Positions 1-8,186 of a stretch of 15,544 nucleotides of DNA are shown here, one piece after another. Source of the stretch: CAZOWW01 sp964583765 (GTDB taxonomy: Bacteria; Actinomycetota; Actinomycetes; Actinomycetales; Kineosporiaceae); NCBI GenBank assembly GCA_964583765.1, contig CAZOWW010000129.1, positions 1 to 15,544 of the forward strand. Direction: 5' to 3'. Each line of letters opens with the position of its first letter. Positions within the stretch are counted from its first letter, which is position 1. The position numbers and the translations under genes were made by a program. The notes below the pieces were generated by a model. That model did no database searches. It saw only the letters and a program-made list of their open reading frames with translations, and was not told where the DNA came from.

Positions 1-786
1 GCCGGAGAACAGGACCATCGGCAGCATCACCAACTGCACGAGGTCGAAGTCCAGCCAGGAGCGCAGCACGGACGCCGCCGCCATCCCGACACCGGCGAAG
101 CAGAGACCGATCACCACCGCAGCGGGCAGGGCGAGCAGGGCGGTCCAGCTCGTGACCATTCCCGCCAGGGCCATCACCAGGAGGAACGAGGCCGCGTACC
201 CGGTCCCCCGCAGCAGGGCCCACGACACCTCGCCCACCGCGATGTCGCGGGGGCCCAGCGGGGTCGCGAGCACCGCGTCGTACAGCCGCAGGTAGTGCAG
301 CTTGTAGAAGATGTTGCCGGTGGTGTCGAAGACCGCGCCGTTCATCGCCGAGGCCGCGAGCAACGCCGGCGCGACGAAGAGCGCGTACCGCACCTGGTGC
401 CCGCCGCCGGCGTCCACCGTGCCGACCAGCCGACCCAGCCCCAGGCCCATCGAGAACAGGTAGAACACCGGCTCGAAGAAGCCGCTGATCAGTGTCGTCA
501 GCGCGTGCCGCCAGGCGGTCATGTTGCGACGCACCAGGGCGCGGGCCCGGCCCGCGCCGGCGGGCACCGGAACCGCACGCAGTGTCTGGTGGGCGACGGC
601 CGCGAGCAGCCGCCCCGCAGGCCAGGAGCCACCGGCCCTCCGGGCCGCGACGCCGTCCGGTGTCTCCCCGTCCGGCGCACCGGTGTTCCCCACAGACATG
701 TCCGGCGCACCCGTCTGCCCCCCGGGTACGTCCGGCGCACCCGCCTCCTCCACCGGCGCACCGGCCTCGCGCGAGAGCCCGCTCAC
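1..786 (-). CDS. ABC-2 type transporter permease, second of a pair (C-terminus outside window)
   Basis: Integral membrane half of an ABC exporter of the NodJ/DrrB type; it would form the channel with the preceding permease and the ATPase. Translating the minus strand in the frame entered by GTG at 784-786 gives 262 residues with no stop before the window edge. The start overlaps the stop of the upstream permease (GTGA), so coupled translation is likely. Residues 1-45 are a hydrophilic extension with four Gly-Ala-Pro motifs, three followed by Asp. The membrane domain starts near residue 85 (RRNMTAWRHAL) and contains the family segments FEPVFYLFSMGLGLG, YALFVAPALLAASAMNG and, near the edge, QLVMLPMVLFSG, which normally precedes a TFFPL motif. 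It parallels the neighbouring permease throughout, so the pair is probably an ancient duplication forming a heterodimer. The substrate cannot be told from sequence. Confidence 0.88.
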   Translation of the reverse strand, partial: MSGLSREAGAPVEEAGAPDVPGGQTGAPDMSVGNTGAPDGETPDGVAARRAGGSWPAGRLLAAVAHQTLRAVPVPAGAGRARALVRRNMTAWRHALTTLISGFFEPVFYLFSMGLGLGRLVGTVDAGGGHQVRYALFVAPALLAASAMNGAVFDTTGNIFYKLHYLRLYDAVLATPLGPRDIAVGEVSWALLRGTGYAASFLLVMALAGMVTSWTALLALPAAVVIGLCFAGVGMAAASVLRSWLDFDLVQLVMLPMVLFSG

Positions 787-1670
787 GGCGCCAACCTGGC
801 CCGGTAGCCGCGCGTCGCGAGGGCGCATCCCCCCACGCACCAGAGCAGGAGGTAGGCGAGGTGCATCCCGCTCCAGAGCAGGTCGTGCAGTCCGGGATGC
901 AGGGAACCGAGGCACAGACCTCGCGCCAGGTCCGTGGCGTGCCACAGGGGCGTCACCCAGGCCAGCGGACGGATCGCTGCCGGCAACTGCGTGAGCGGGA
1001 AGAACGTGCCCGCGAACAGGAACATGGGCACGAGACCGAAGCGGAAGAGCAGGGGGAAGCCGCTCTCGGTGTCCTGACGGACGGAGAACGCCATCACCGG
1101 GGCTGCGTGGGCGGCCCCGCAGAGCACGGCCACCCCGACCGCGGGCAGGACCCCGATCCCGAAGGCACCGAAGGCCAGACCGACCCCGGCGAAGGTGAGG
1201 CTGACGAGCGCCACCCGCACCACGACGAAGGCCAGGTGACCGAGCAGGATGTGCACGGGTTCCAGCGGGGTGGCGAGCATGGCGTGGTACTGCCGGTTCC
1301 ACTTCACCGCGCCCATCACCGGGTAGGTCGACTCCGTCACCGCGGTCTGCATGGCGGTGGCGGTCAGGACACCCGGGGCCACGAAGGCCGCGTAGGCGAC
1401 GCCGCCCAGCCCGGCACCGGCCGCCGCCGTCCCGCGATCGATGAGCGAGCCCAGCCCGTAGCCCAGGGAGCCGAGGTACAGCACCGGGGCGAGGAAGCCG
1501 CTCGCCGCGCTGCCGCGCCAGGTGCGCCGATAGGTCATGAGCCAGAAGGCGAGCGCGGCGCGCACCGAACGCAGGTGACCGACGAGTCCCCCCACCGCGG
1601 TGGACCGGTGATCAAGTGCCACGGCGTTCTCGGGTTCTTGCGCGCGCAGCGGCACGTTCGTCGGCTCCAC
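783..1670 (-). CDS. ABC-2 type transporter permease (NodJ/DrrB-like)
   Basis: Membrane subunit of an ABC exporter, 295 residues, GTG start at 1668-1670, five bases after the ATPase stop. After a hydrophilic N-terminus and an amphipathic segment (LAFWLMTYRRTWRG, residues 40-53) there are about six hydrophobic spans. The diagnostic family motif is PMFLFAGTFFPL at residues 215-226, followed by LPAAIRPLAWVTPLWHATDL. The conserved segment YHAMLATPLEP (residues 128-138) is also typical of the NodJ/DrrB group. It lies between the ATPase and a second permease with which it overlaps by four bases, so the three genes form one operon. Related systems export lipo-oligosaccharides, anthracyclines or other amphiphiles, but no substrate can be assigned here. 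No strong Shine-Dalgarno is visible, and the close spacing suggests coupling to the ATPase gene. Confidence 0.93.
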   Translation of the reverse strand: MEPTNVPLRAQEPENAVALDHRSTAVGGLVGHLRSVRAALAFWLMTYRRTWRGSAASGFLAPVLYLGSLGYGLGSLIDRGTAAAGAGLGGVAYAAFVAPGVLTATAMQTAVTESTYPVMGAVKWNRQYHAMLATPLEPVHILLGHLAFVVVRVALVSLTFAGVGLAFGAFGIGVLPAVGVAVLCGAAHAAPVMAFSVRQDTESGFPLLFRFGLVPMFLFAGTFFPLTQLPAAIRPLAWVTPLWHATDLARGLCLGSLHPGLHDLLWSGMHLAYLLLWCVGGCALATRGYRARLAP

Positions 1671-1675
1671 GGGGC

Positions 1676-2638
1676 TCAGTCCGCCAGCGAGCGGCCGGTC
1701 AGCCGCAGGAAGACGTCCTCCAGGGAACTGCGGCGCACCAGGGACGAACTCGGGTGCAGTCCCTCGTGCGCCAACTGCTCCAGGACGCGCTCACCGGAGG
1801 CCGTGGAGACCAGCACGCGGTCCCGCAACGGCTCGACCCGATCGGCGCAGGCCGCCAGCACGTCGAGGAAACGGTCACGTCCGGCCTCGGGGAGCCGTAC
1901 CTCGAGCACCTCGCGGCTCGCCCACTCCTCGATGAGCGAGCGGGGTGACCCCTGCGCGACGATCCGTCCGCCGTCCATCACGACCAGCCGGTCGCAGAGC
2001 TGCTCCGCCTCTTCCATGTAGTGGGTGGTCAGGACGAGCGTCACGCCCTGCTGCTTGAGTGTGAAGAGGCGGTCCCACAGCAACTGCCGTGCCTGGGGGT
2101 CCAGTCCCGTCGTCGGCTCGTCGAGCAGCAGGATCCGCGGCTCGTTCACCAGCGACCGGGCGATGGTCAGGCGGCGTTTCATGCCCCCGGAGAGCGGCTC
2201 GACCCGGTCCCCCGCCCGTTCCGAGAGCTGCGCGAACTCCAGCAGGGCGTCCGCGCGTGTCTCGGCCACCGCCTTGGGCAGGCCGAAGTACCGGGCGTAG
2301 CTGATCAGGTTCTCCCGGACGGTCAGCTCCTCGTCGAGGGTGTCCCGTTGGGGGACGACGCCCAGCACGGCGCGGATTCTGGGACCGTGCCGCGCGGGCT
2401 CCAGGCCGAGCACGCGCAGGGTGCCGGCACTCGGCGGGGAGACGCACGCGATCATCCGCATCGTCGAGGACTTGCCCGCACCGTTGGGCCCGAGGAAACC
2501 GAACGCCTCCCCGGCCATGATCTCGACATCGATGCCGTCGACCGCGGTGAACTCACCGAACCGCTTGACCAGCCCACGGGCGTGGACGACCGGCCCGGAG
2601 GTGACGTCCGGCGGCAGTTGCTGGCGGTTTCGGCGCAC
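1676..2638 (-). CDS. ABC transporter ATP-binding protein (NodI/DrrA-type)
   Basis: Cytoplasmic ATPase that powers the two permeases encoded just downstream. The 320-residue product has the full nucleotide-binding set: Walker A GPNGAGKS at residues 50-57, Q-loop Gln97 in VVPQRD, signature LSGGM at 149-153, Walker B ILLLDEP at 169-175, and switch His206 in LTTHYMEEAEQL. The C-terminal part (about 235-320) is the extra domain of the CcmA/NodI group, ending in the family-typical SLEDVFLRLTGRSL. The start is GTG at 2636-2638; an in-frame TAG lies four codons upstream, so no longer form exists. That TAG is part of TAGGGT, which sits where a -10 hexamer would be for a leaderless transcript. An AGGG seven bases before the start could instead serve as a weak ribosome binding site. 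Confidence 0.96.
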   Translation of the reverse strand: MRRNRQQLPPDVTSGPVVHARGLVKRFGEFTAVDGIDVEIMAGEAFGFLGPNGAGKSSTMRMIACVSPPSAGTLRVLGLEPARHGPRIRAVLGVVPQRDTLDEELTVRENLISYARYFGLPKAVAETRADALLEFAQLSERAGDRVEPLSGGMKRRLTIARSLVNEPRILLLDEPTTGLDPQARQLLWDRLFTLKQQGVTLVLTTHYMEEAEQLCDRLVVMDGGRIVAQGSPRSLIEEWASREVLEVRLPEAGRDRFLDVLAACADRVEPLRDRVLVSTASGERVLEQLAHEGLHPSSSLVRRSSLEDVFLRLTGRSLAD

Positions 2639-2644
2639 TCTGGG

Positions 2645-2650
2645 ACCCTA
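2645..2650 (-). promoter_or_regulatory. candidate -10 element (TAGGGT) for leaderless ABC operon transcript
   Basis: TAGGGT on the minus strand fits the actinobacterial -10 form TAnnnT and ends six bases before the GTG of the ATPase gene, which would put transcription initiation on the start codon itself. The upstream -35 region is weak: TTCGTG at an 18-base spacing is the best candidate. The AGGG within it could alternatively be a Shine-Dalgarno. Confidence 0.4.
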
Positions 2651-2751
2651 ACCGGGGCCGGCGCACCTCACGAACCCGGCCGGGCCGAGCCGAACCGAGT
2701 CGGGCGAGGCTGGGTCAGGTCGGAAGGCTGCCGCCGGACGGGAGCACGCGG

Positions 2752-2982
2752 TCAACGCCGCCCGCGCCGCCGGGGAGCGGTGGACCGCCAGCGGAGTTCC
2801 TCCGGCACGTCGAGGTCGTCGCACAGGGCGAGCCAGACATCGCGCAGCGGCTCCCCTGCCTCCATGGCCTGCTGTCCGGTGCAGTGTCCCAGCTGGCGCA
2901 GCACATGGTCACGGACCAGGCTGCGTGCACGGGCCGCACCGAATTCGCCCTCGACCAGTTCCCAGAACTCGCTGCTGCGCAC
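2752..2982 (-). CDS. DUF3046 domain protein
   Basis: A 76-residue protein with the pattern I recall for the actinobacterial DUF3046 family: an aromatic FW near the N-terminus (residues 6-7), the segment ARSLVRDHVLRQLG, then a helix with an acidic turn and VWLALCDDLDVP before a basic tail (RRRGRR). No enzymatic residues are apparent and the family's function is not established. The family commonly lies next to recA; here the next gene on the same strand is an ABC ATPase instead. The start is GTG at 2980-2982, chosen because family members begin a few residues before the FW pair. No well-spaced Shine-Dalgarno is seen (GGCAGGT abuts the start). It is divergent from lhr across a 129-base region. 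Confidence 0.85.
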   Translation of the reverse strand: MRSSEFWELVEGEFGAARARSLVRDHVLRQLGHCTGQQAMEAGEPLRDVWLALCDDLDVPEELRWRSTAPRRRGRR

Positions 2983-3009
2983 CTGCCGAGCATGTCAGGT
3001 CTTCTCCGG

Positions 3010-3024
3010 GGTCGGGGCCCGACC
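3010..3024. promoter_or_regulatory. inverted repeat in the DUF3046-lhr divergent region
   Basis: GGTCGGG, one central G, then CCCGACC form a 7+7 perfect dyad. It lies 28 bases upstream of the DUF3046 start and about 88 upstream of the lhr start. It could be an operator for either gene, but it matches no operator I recognise, and short GC-only dyads arise readily in such DNA. Confidence 0.3.
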
Positions 3025-3082
3025 GCCAGGAGGGAGCCGGCGATCAGGCACCGGCCCCTGGCGAACAGGCACAGGACGAGGA

Positions 3083-3105
3083 GTGTCCGAGGTCGGCGCG
3101 AGAAT
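3083..3105 (+). promoter_or_regulatory. candidate RecA-NDp/PafBC-like promoter of lhr
   Basis: GTGTCCGAG, an 8-base spacer, then GAGAAT. The mycobacterial LexA-independent DNA-damage promoter is TTGTCRGTG-N8-TAnnnT. The upstream element matches six of nine positions, the spacer is exact, and the -10 keeps the second-position A and last-position T but has G in place of the first T. The hexamer ends six bases before the GTG at 3112, so the transcript would be leaderless. No Shine-Dalgarno competes with this reading. Confidence 0.4.
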
Positions 3106-3111
3106 GCTCGG

Positions 3112-6100
3112 GTGGCGGCTGACGGCGCGTCCCCCGGACCGGCTCTCGAAGGTCCGGAGGATCCCCTCGAAGGGTTCTCCCTGCCCACCCGGGCATGGTT
3201 CACGAATGCCTTCGCCGCCCCCACCCCGGTGCAGACCGCCACCTGGGCCGCCATCCGGCGGGGGGAGCACGCCCTCGTCGTGGCCCCGACCGGCTCGGGC
3301 AAGACCCTCGCGGCGTTCCTGTGGGCCCTGGACCGGCTCGCGGTCTCCGCGGAGGAGGGCGGCCGCCCCCGGCCGCAGGGTCCCCGGGTGCTGTACATCT
3401 CGCCCCTGAAGGCCCTGGCCGCGGACGTCGAACGCAATCTGCGCCTGCCGCTCGCCGGCATCCGCGCCGCCGGGGAACGCCTCGGACACGCTCTCCCGCA
3501 GGTCCGCGTGGCTGTGCGGTCCGGTGACACGTCCCCGCACGAACGTCGGCTGATGGTCACCCGCCCGCCGGACATCCTCATCACCACCCCGGAGTCGCTG
3601 TTCCTCCTGCTCACCTCCGCGGCGCGGGAGGTGCTGACCGACATCCGCACGGTGATCCTCGACGAGGTGCACGTGCTGGCCGGGTCCAAGCGGGGGGCGC
3701 ACCTGGCGCTGAGCCTCGAACGGCTGGACTTCCGGCTGCCCCGGCCTGCCCAGCGGGTGGCGCTCTCGGCCACGGTCCGTCCGGTGGAGGAGGTCGCCCG
3801 TTGGGTGCGAGGACCCGGGGACCGGCCGCTCGCCGTCCTGCGCCCCGCCTCCCGCAAGCGGTTCGACCTGCAGGTCGTGGTCCCCGTGCCCGACCTCGAC
3901 GACCTCGGTTCGGCCGCCCCGGTGTCCGCCCACGGCCCCGGGGCGGCGAGTCGTTCCTCGATCACGTACGCGCAGGCGTCCCTGCGGTCCGGCTCGCCGC
4001 CCACGGCCTTCGATTCCGCCCCGGAGCCCACGGGGGACTCCCCCTCGCGGGAGGACCGCGCGTCGGTGTGGCCGCACCTCGAACGCCGTCTCCTCGAACT
4101 GATCCTGGAGCACCGTTCCACGCTCGTGTTCGTGAACTCGCGACGGGTCGCCGAGCGGCTCACCGCCCGGCTCAACGAGGCGTGGGCGGACCAGTCGGCC
4201 GAGCAGGCGGAGGCCCCGGACGCCCCGCCCGTCCCCCGCCTTCCCCGTCCCGGCGCCCTCCACCCCGCCCAGGTCATGGCGCAGTCCGGGGCCGCGGCGG
4301 GCGCGCCCGCGACCCTGGCCCGGGCGCACCACGGCTCGGTGAGCAAGGAGCAGCGCCGCCGGATCGAGGAGGACCTCAAGGCCGGTCGCCTGCCCGCGGT
4401 GGTCGCGACGTCCAGCCTCGAACTCGGCATCGACATGGGCGACATCGACCTCGTGGTCCAGGTCGGCGCCCCGCCCAGCGTCGCGGGCGGCCTGCAGCGC
4501 GTGGGCCGGGCCGGGCACCAGGTGGACGCCGTCTCGCGCGGGGTGTTCCTGCCCACCTTCCGCAACGATCTCGTGCAGACGGCGGTCGTGGTGGAGCAGA
4601 TGCGGGCGGGCGAGATCGAGCACCTGCGGGTCCCGGCCAACCCGCTGGACGTCCTCGCCCAGCAGATCGTGGCGATCCTGGCCCTCGACGAGCTCGACCT
4701 GTCCACCCTCGGCGACCTGGTGCGCCGGGCGGCGCCGTTCACCGACCTGCCGCCCTCGCTCCTCGAGGCCGTGCTCGACATGCTGGCCGGCCGATATCCC
4801 AGTGACGAGTTCGCGGGACTGCGACCCCGCATCGTCTGGGACCGCGTGACCGACCGCCTGAGCGCCCGGCCCGGCGCACAGCGGCTGGCGGTGACGAGCG
4901 GGGGCACGATCCCGGACCGCGGCCTGTTCGGCGTGTTCCTCGCCGGCGGGCAGGAGCACGCCGAGGGCGCCGGGCGGCGGGTCGGCGAACTGGACGAGGA
5001 GATGGTCGCCGAGTCCCGGGTGGGGGACGTCTTCGCCCTGGGTGCCTCCTCCTGGCGCATCGAGCAGATCACCCACGACCGGGTTCTCGTCAGCCCGGCC
5101 CCGGGCCGTCCCGGTCGGCTGCCCTTCTGGAAGGGGGAGGCCGCCGGGCGTCCCGCGGCTCTCGGTCGCGCGATCGGTGCCTTCGTCCGGGAACTGACCA
5201 CGACCGGCCTCGACACCGATGCGGCGCGCACCCGCATCACGCGCACCGGGCTCGACCCGTGGGCCGCGGACAACCTCCTCGACCACCTCACCGAGCAGGC
5301 CCGGGCCACCGGGGTCGTGCCGGACGACCGCACGGTGGTGGTCGAGCGCTTCCGCGACGAGCTCGGAGACTGGCGGGTGGTCGTGCACTCCCCGTTCGGT
5401 GCCCTCGTGCACGGCCCGTGGGCGCTGGCCATGGCCGCGGGCTTTCGCGCGCGGTTCGGCGTGGAGGTCTCCGCGGTGCCCTCCGACGACGGCATCATGC
5501 TGCGCCTGCCGGACGTGGAGACCCCGGACGGTGCCGCACCGCGCGTGTCCGACCTCGTGGTGCTGGATCCCGACGAGATCGAGCAGCTGGTCACCGCGGG
5601 CCTGGCGGGGTCGGCGGTGTTCGCGGGCCGGTTCCGCGAGTGCGCCGCCCGGTCCCTGCTCCTGCCCCGCCCCCGTCCGGACCGCCGCCAGCCGTTGTGG
5701 CAACAGCGTCTGCGTGCGGCGCAGTTGCTCGAGATCGCCAGCCGGTACGAGGACTTCCCCGTGGTCCTGGAGGCGGCCCGGGAATGCCTGCAGGACGTGT
5801 TCGACGTCCCGGCGCTGGTGCAGGTCATGCGAGAACTGCGGGCCCGCGTCATCCACCTGCGCGAGGTCGAGACACCCACGCCGTCCCCCTACGCCCGGAC
5901 CCTGCTCCTGGGATACCTGGCGCAGTTCCTGTACGAGGGGGACGCCCCGCTGGCCGAACGCCGGGCGGCCGCACTCCAGCTCGACCCGCAACTGCTCGCC
6001 GAACTGCTCGGGCGCCCGGACGGCGCCCCGCTGCGCGACCTGCTCGACCCGGACGTGCTCGCGCAGGTCGAGGCCGAACTCCAGCACCTGACCCCTCGGG

Positions 6101-8142
6101 GGCGGCGCAGCGGCCCCGAGGGGCTCGCCGACCTGCTGCGCGACCTGGGACCGCTGGACGAGGCGGAGCTCGCCGCACGCAGCTGCCACCCCGACCGGAC
6201 CGGCGAGCCCGCGGACCCGGCGACGGTGCGCCCCTGGCTGGACCGGCTGACCGAACAGCACCGGGTCATCGACGTCGAGATCGCCGGGGTCCGGCGCTGG
6301 AGCGTGGCCGAGGACGCCGCCCGGCTGCGGGACGCCCTCGGCACGCGGCTGCCCGCCGGCCTGCCCGAGGCCTTCCTCGCCGCCGTGCCCGATCCCCTCG
6401 GTGACCTGGTGTCCCGCCACGCGCGCACGCACGGCCCCTTCACCGCGGCCGAGGCCGCCGATCGGTTCGGCCTCGGCCGTGCCGTCGTCGAGGACCACGC
6501 CCGGCGCCTGGTCGCCTCGGGCCGGCTCGTCCACGGGGAGCTCCGGCCCCTCGCCGCCCAGCCCGGGCCGGCCCTGCCCCGGTCATCGCTGCCCGCGCCG
6601 CCGTTGCCCGCACCGGCCCTGCCCGAGCGGTTGCCGCCAGAACCGTGCTCCGGCGACGCCTGCACGACCCGCGAGTACTGCGACGCGGGGGTCCTGCGCA
6701 TGCTGCGTCGCCGGTCGCTCGCCGCGGCCCGCGCCGACGTGGAACCGGTGGCGGCGGCCGAACTGGCGCGGTTCCTGCCGGTCTGGCACGGCCTCGACCG
6801 CCCGGGGTCGGGCACCGAGGCGGTACTCGCCGCGGTCGAGCAGCTCGCCGGGGTGCGCGTGCCCGCCAGCGCGCTCGAGTCGCTGATCCTCCCCGCCCGG
6901 GTGCGCGACTACCACCCCGCGCTGCTCGACGAGCTCACCACCTGCGGGGAGGTCGTGTGGTCCGGTCACGGGGCACTCGGCGGGCAGGACGGCTGGGTCG
7001 CCCTGCACCCTGCGGCCCTCGCCCCGCTCACCCTGCCGGAGCCCGATGCCGTTCCTCCCCACCAGGTCCACCCGGACCAGCTCCCCGACGACAAGTCGCT
7101 CGCGGACCGGCTGCTCGACCTGCTCGCGGGCGGGGGTGCGTACTTCTTCCGTGGCCTCTCGCAGGCGCTCGGAGGTCCCGAGGACAGCCGGCTCGCCCAG
7201 GTGATCTGGGACCTCGTCTGGCGCGGACTGCTCACCAATGACACGCTCGCGCCGCTGCGCACCCACCTCTCCGCGGGCGGCGTCGGCCGGAGCCGGTCAC
7301 CCGGCCCGCACCGCAGTCGCCGACCGGTCCTGCCCACCCGGCAGGGGCCACCGACCGTCGCGGGACGGTGGTCGCTGCTGCCGACGATCGAGCCGGACCC
7401 GACCCGGCGGGCACACGGTGCGGCGGACGTCCTGTTGCAACGTCACGGGGTGCTCACGCGTGCCGCGGCGGCCCAGGAGCGCCCACCCGGCGGCTTCGGC
7501 ACCGTGTGGCGGGCGCTCTCCGCCTTCGAGGAGTCCGGCCGCGCCCGCCGCGGCTACTTCGTGGAAGGTCTCGGTGCACGCCAGTACGCAGCCCCGGGAG
7601 CCGTCGACCGCCTCCGGAGCCTCGCCCGTGATGCCGCAGCCGTGGCTCCCGCACCGGTGCACGCGGGGCCAGCGCCGGAGCCCCTCGCCGTGCCGGAACT
7701 CACCGGAGCGGGGACGAGCCCGGCCCCGCGGGCGATCGTGCTCGCGGCGACGGACCCGGCCAACCCCTTCGGCGCGACCCTGCCGTGGCCCTCCCGCGAC
7801 CGCGAGAGCGGCGGTACCGCCGAGGGAGCGGACCTCGATCGGGACGCCCCGGAGCACCGCCCCGGCCGCAAGGCCGGCGCGGTGGTCGTGCTCGTCGACG
7901 GTGTCCTGGCGCTCTACCTCGAACGCGGTGGGCGGTCCCTGGTGTCCTGGACGTCGGCGCGGCCCGTGCTGGACGCCGCGGCCCGCGCCCTCGCCGGAGT
8001 GGTCCGCTCGGGCGCGCTCGACTCCCTGACCGTGCTCCGCGCGAACGGGCGACCGGCCCTCAGCAACGGCCGGGAGATCACCGGCGCACTGCTCGACGCG
8101 GGTTTCCACCCCACGCCCCAGGGCCTGCGCATCCGCCGCTGA
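3112..8142 (+). CDS. lhr: Lhr-type ATP-dependent helicase (superfamily 2)
   Basis: Large DNA/RNA-DNA helicase involved in DNA repair; known members are 3'-5' translocases. From GTG at 3112 the product is 1676 residues, longer than the roughly 1500 usual in actinobacteria. Core motifs are Walker A APTGSGKT at 58-65, DEVH at 184-187, SAT at 219-221, motif IV TLVFVNSRR from 337, motif V TSSLELGID from 433, and motif VI QRVGRAGH at 462-469. Helicase-associated and winged-helix regions follow, then the Lhr C-terminal domain to RIRR. Extra length comes from low-complexity insertions between the RecA domains and a Pro/Ala-rich linker near residues 1150-1178, followed by Cys1179, Cys1184 and Cys1190. 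The open frame extends upstream to 2884, but that part overlaps DUF3046 and has no family similarity. GTG 3112 is the only credible start before the conserved region. Confidence 0.95.
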   Translation: MAADGASPGPALEGPEDPLEGFSLPTRAWFTNAFAAPTPVQTATWAAIRRGEHALVVAPTGSGKTLAAFLWALDRLAVSAEEGGRPRPQGPRVLYISPLKALAADVERNLRLPLAGIRAAGERLGHALPQVRVAVRSGDTSPHERRLMVTRPPDILITTPESLFLLLTSAAREVLTDIRTVILDEVHVLAGSKRGAHLALSLERLDFRLPRPAQRVALSATVRPVEEVARWVRGPGDRPLAVLRPASRKRFDLQVVVPVPDLDDLGSAAPVSAHGPGAASRSSITYAQASLRSGSPPTAFDSAPEPTGDSPSREDRASVWPHLERRLLELILEHRSTLVFVNSRRVAERLTARLNEAWADQSAEQAEAPDAPPVPRLPRPGALHPAQVMAQSGAAAGAPATLARAHHGSVSKEQRRRIEEDLKAGRLPAVVATSSLELGIDMGDIDLVVQVGAPPSVAGGLQRVGRAGHQVDAVSRGVFLPTFRNDLVQTAVVVEQMRAGEIEHLRVPANPLDVLAQQIVAILALDELDLSTLGDLVRRAAPFTDLPPSLLEAVLDMLAGRYPSDEFAGLRPRIVWDRVTDRLSARPGAQRLAVTSGGTIPDRGLFGVFLAGGQEHAEGAGRRVGELDEEMVAESRVGDVFALGASSWRIEQITHDRVLVSPAPGRPGRLPFWKGEAAGRPAALGRAIGAFVRELTTTGLDTDAARTRITRTGLDPWAADNLLDHLTEQARATGVVPDDRTVVVERFRDELGDWRVVVHSPFGALVHGPWALAMAAGFRARFGVEVSAVPSDDGIMLRLPDVETPDGAAPRVSDLVVLDPDEIEQLVTAGLAGSAVFAGRFRECAARSLLLPRPRPDRRQPLWQQRLRAAQLLEIASRYEDFPVVLEAARECLQDVFDVPALVQVMRELRARVIHLREVETPTPSPYARTLLLGYLAQFLYEGDAPLAERRAAALQLDPQLLAELLGRPDGAPLRDLLDPDVLAQVEAELQHLTPRGRRSGPEGLADLLRDLGPLDEAELAARSCHPDRTGEPADPATVRPWLDRLTEQHRVIDVEIAGVRRWSVAEDAARLRDALGTRLPAGLPEAFLAAVPDPLGDLVSRHARTHGPFTAAEAADRFGLGRAVVEDHARRLVASGRLVHGELRPLAAQPGPALPRSSLPAPPLPAPALPERLPPEPCSGDACTTREYCDAGVLRMLRRRSLAAARADVEPVAAAELARFLPVWHGLDRPGSGTEAVLAAVEQLAGVRVPASALESLILPARVRDYHPALLDELTTCGEVVWSGHGALGGQDGWVALHPAALAPLTLPEPDAVPPHQVHPDQLPDDKSLADRLLDLLAGGGAYFFRGLSQALGGPEDSRLAQVIWDLVWRGLLTNDTLAPLRTHLSAGGVGRSRSPGPHRSRRPVLPTRQGPPTVAGRWSLLPTIEPDPTRRAHGAADVLLQRHGVLTRAAAAQERPPGGFGTVWRALSAFEESGRARRGYFVEGLGARQYAAPGAVDRLRSLARDAAAVAPAPVHAGPAPEPLAVPELTGAGTSPAPRAIVLAATDPANPFGATLPWPSRDRESGGTAEGADLDRDAPEHRPGRKAGAVVVLVDGVLALYLERGGRSLVSWTSARPVLDAAARALAGVVRSGALDSLTVLRANGRPALSNGREITGALLDAGFHPTPQGLRIRR

Positions 8143-8147
8143 GCGAG

Positions 8148-8160
8148 CCCGGCAACCGGG
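8148..8160 (+). other. small hairpin just after the lhr stop
   Basis: CCCGG, loop CAA, CCGGG, beginning five bases after the lhr stop codon. It may assist 3' end formation with the much larger hairpin downstream, but a five-base GC stem is weak evidence. Confidence 0.25.
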
Positions 8161-8186
8161 TGAGGGCGGGCACCGGGATGCGGGAC

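Noticed and set aside
2884..3111. N-terminal extension of Lhr from ATG 2884
   Set aside because: It runs antisense through DUF3046 and has no Lhr similarity; conserved sequence begins after GTG 3112.
2983..3111. LexA/SOS box controlling lhr or DUF3046
   Set aside because: No GAAC-N4-GTTC or close variant is present in the divergent region.
2715..6534. Two very long minus-strand open frames (over 1000 codons each) opposite lhr
   Set aside because: They are strongly Arg/Pro/Gly/Ser biased with no family motif, while the plus strand encodes a complete Lhr helicase. In very GC-rich DNA stops are rare in shadow frames.
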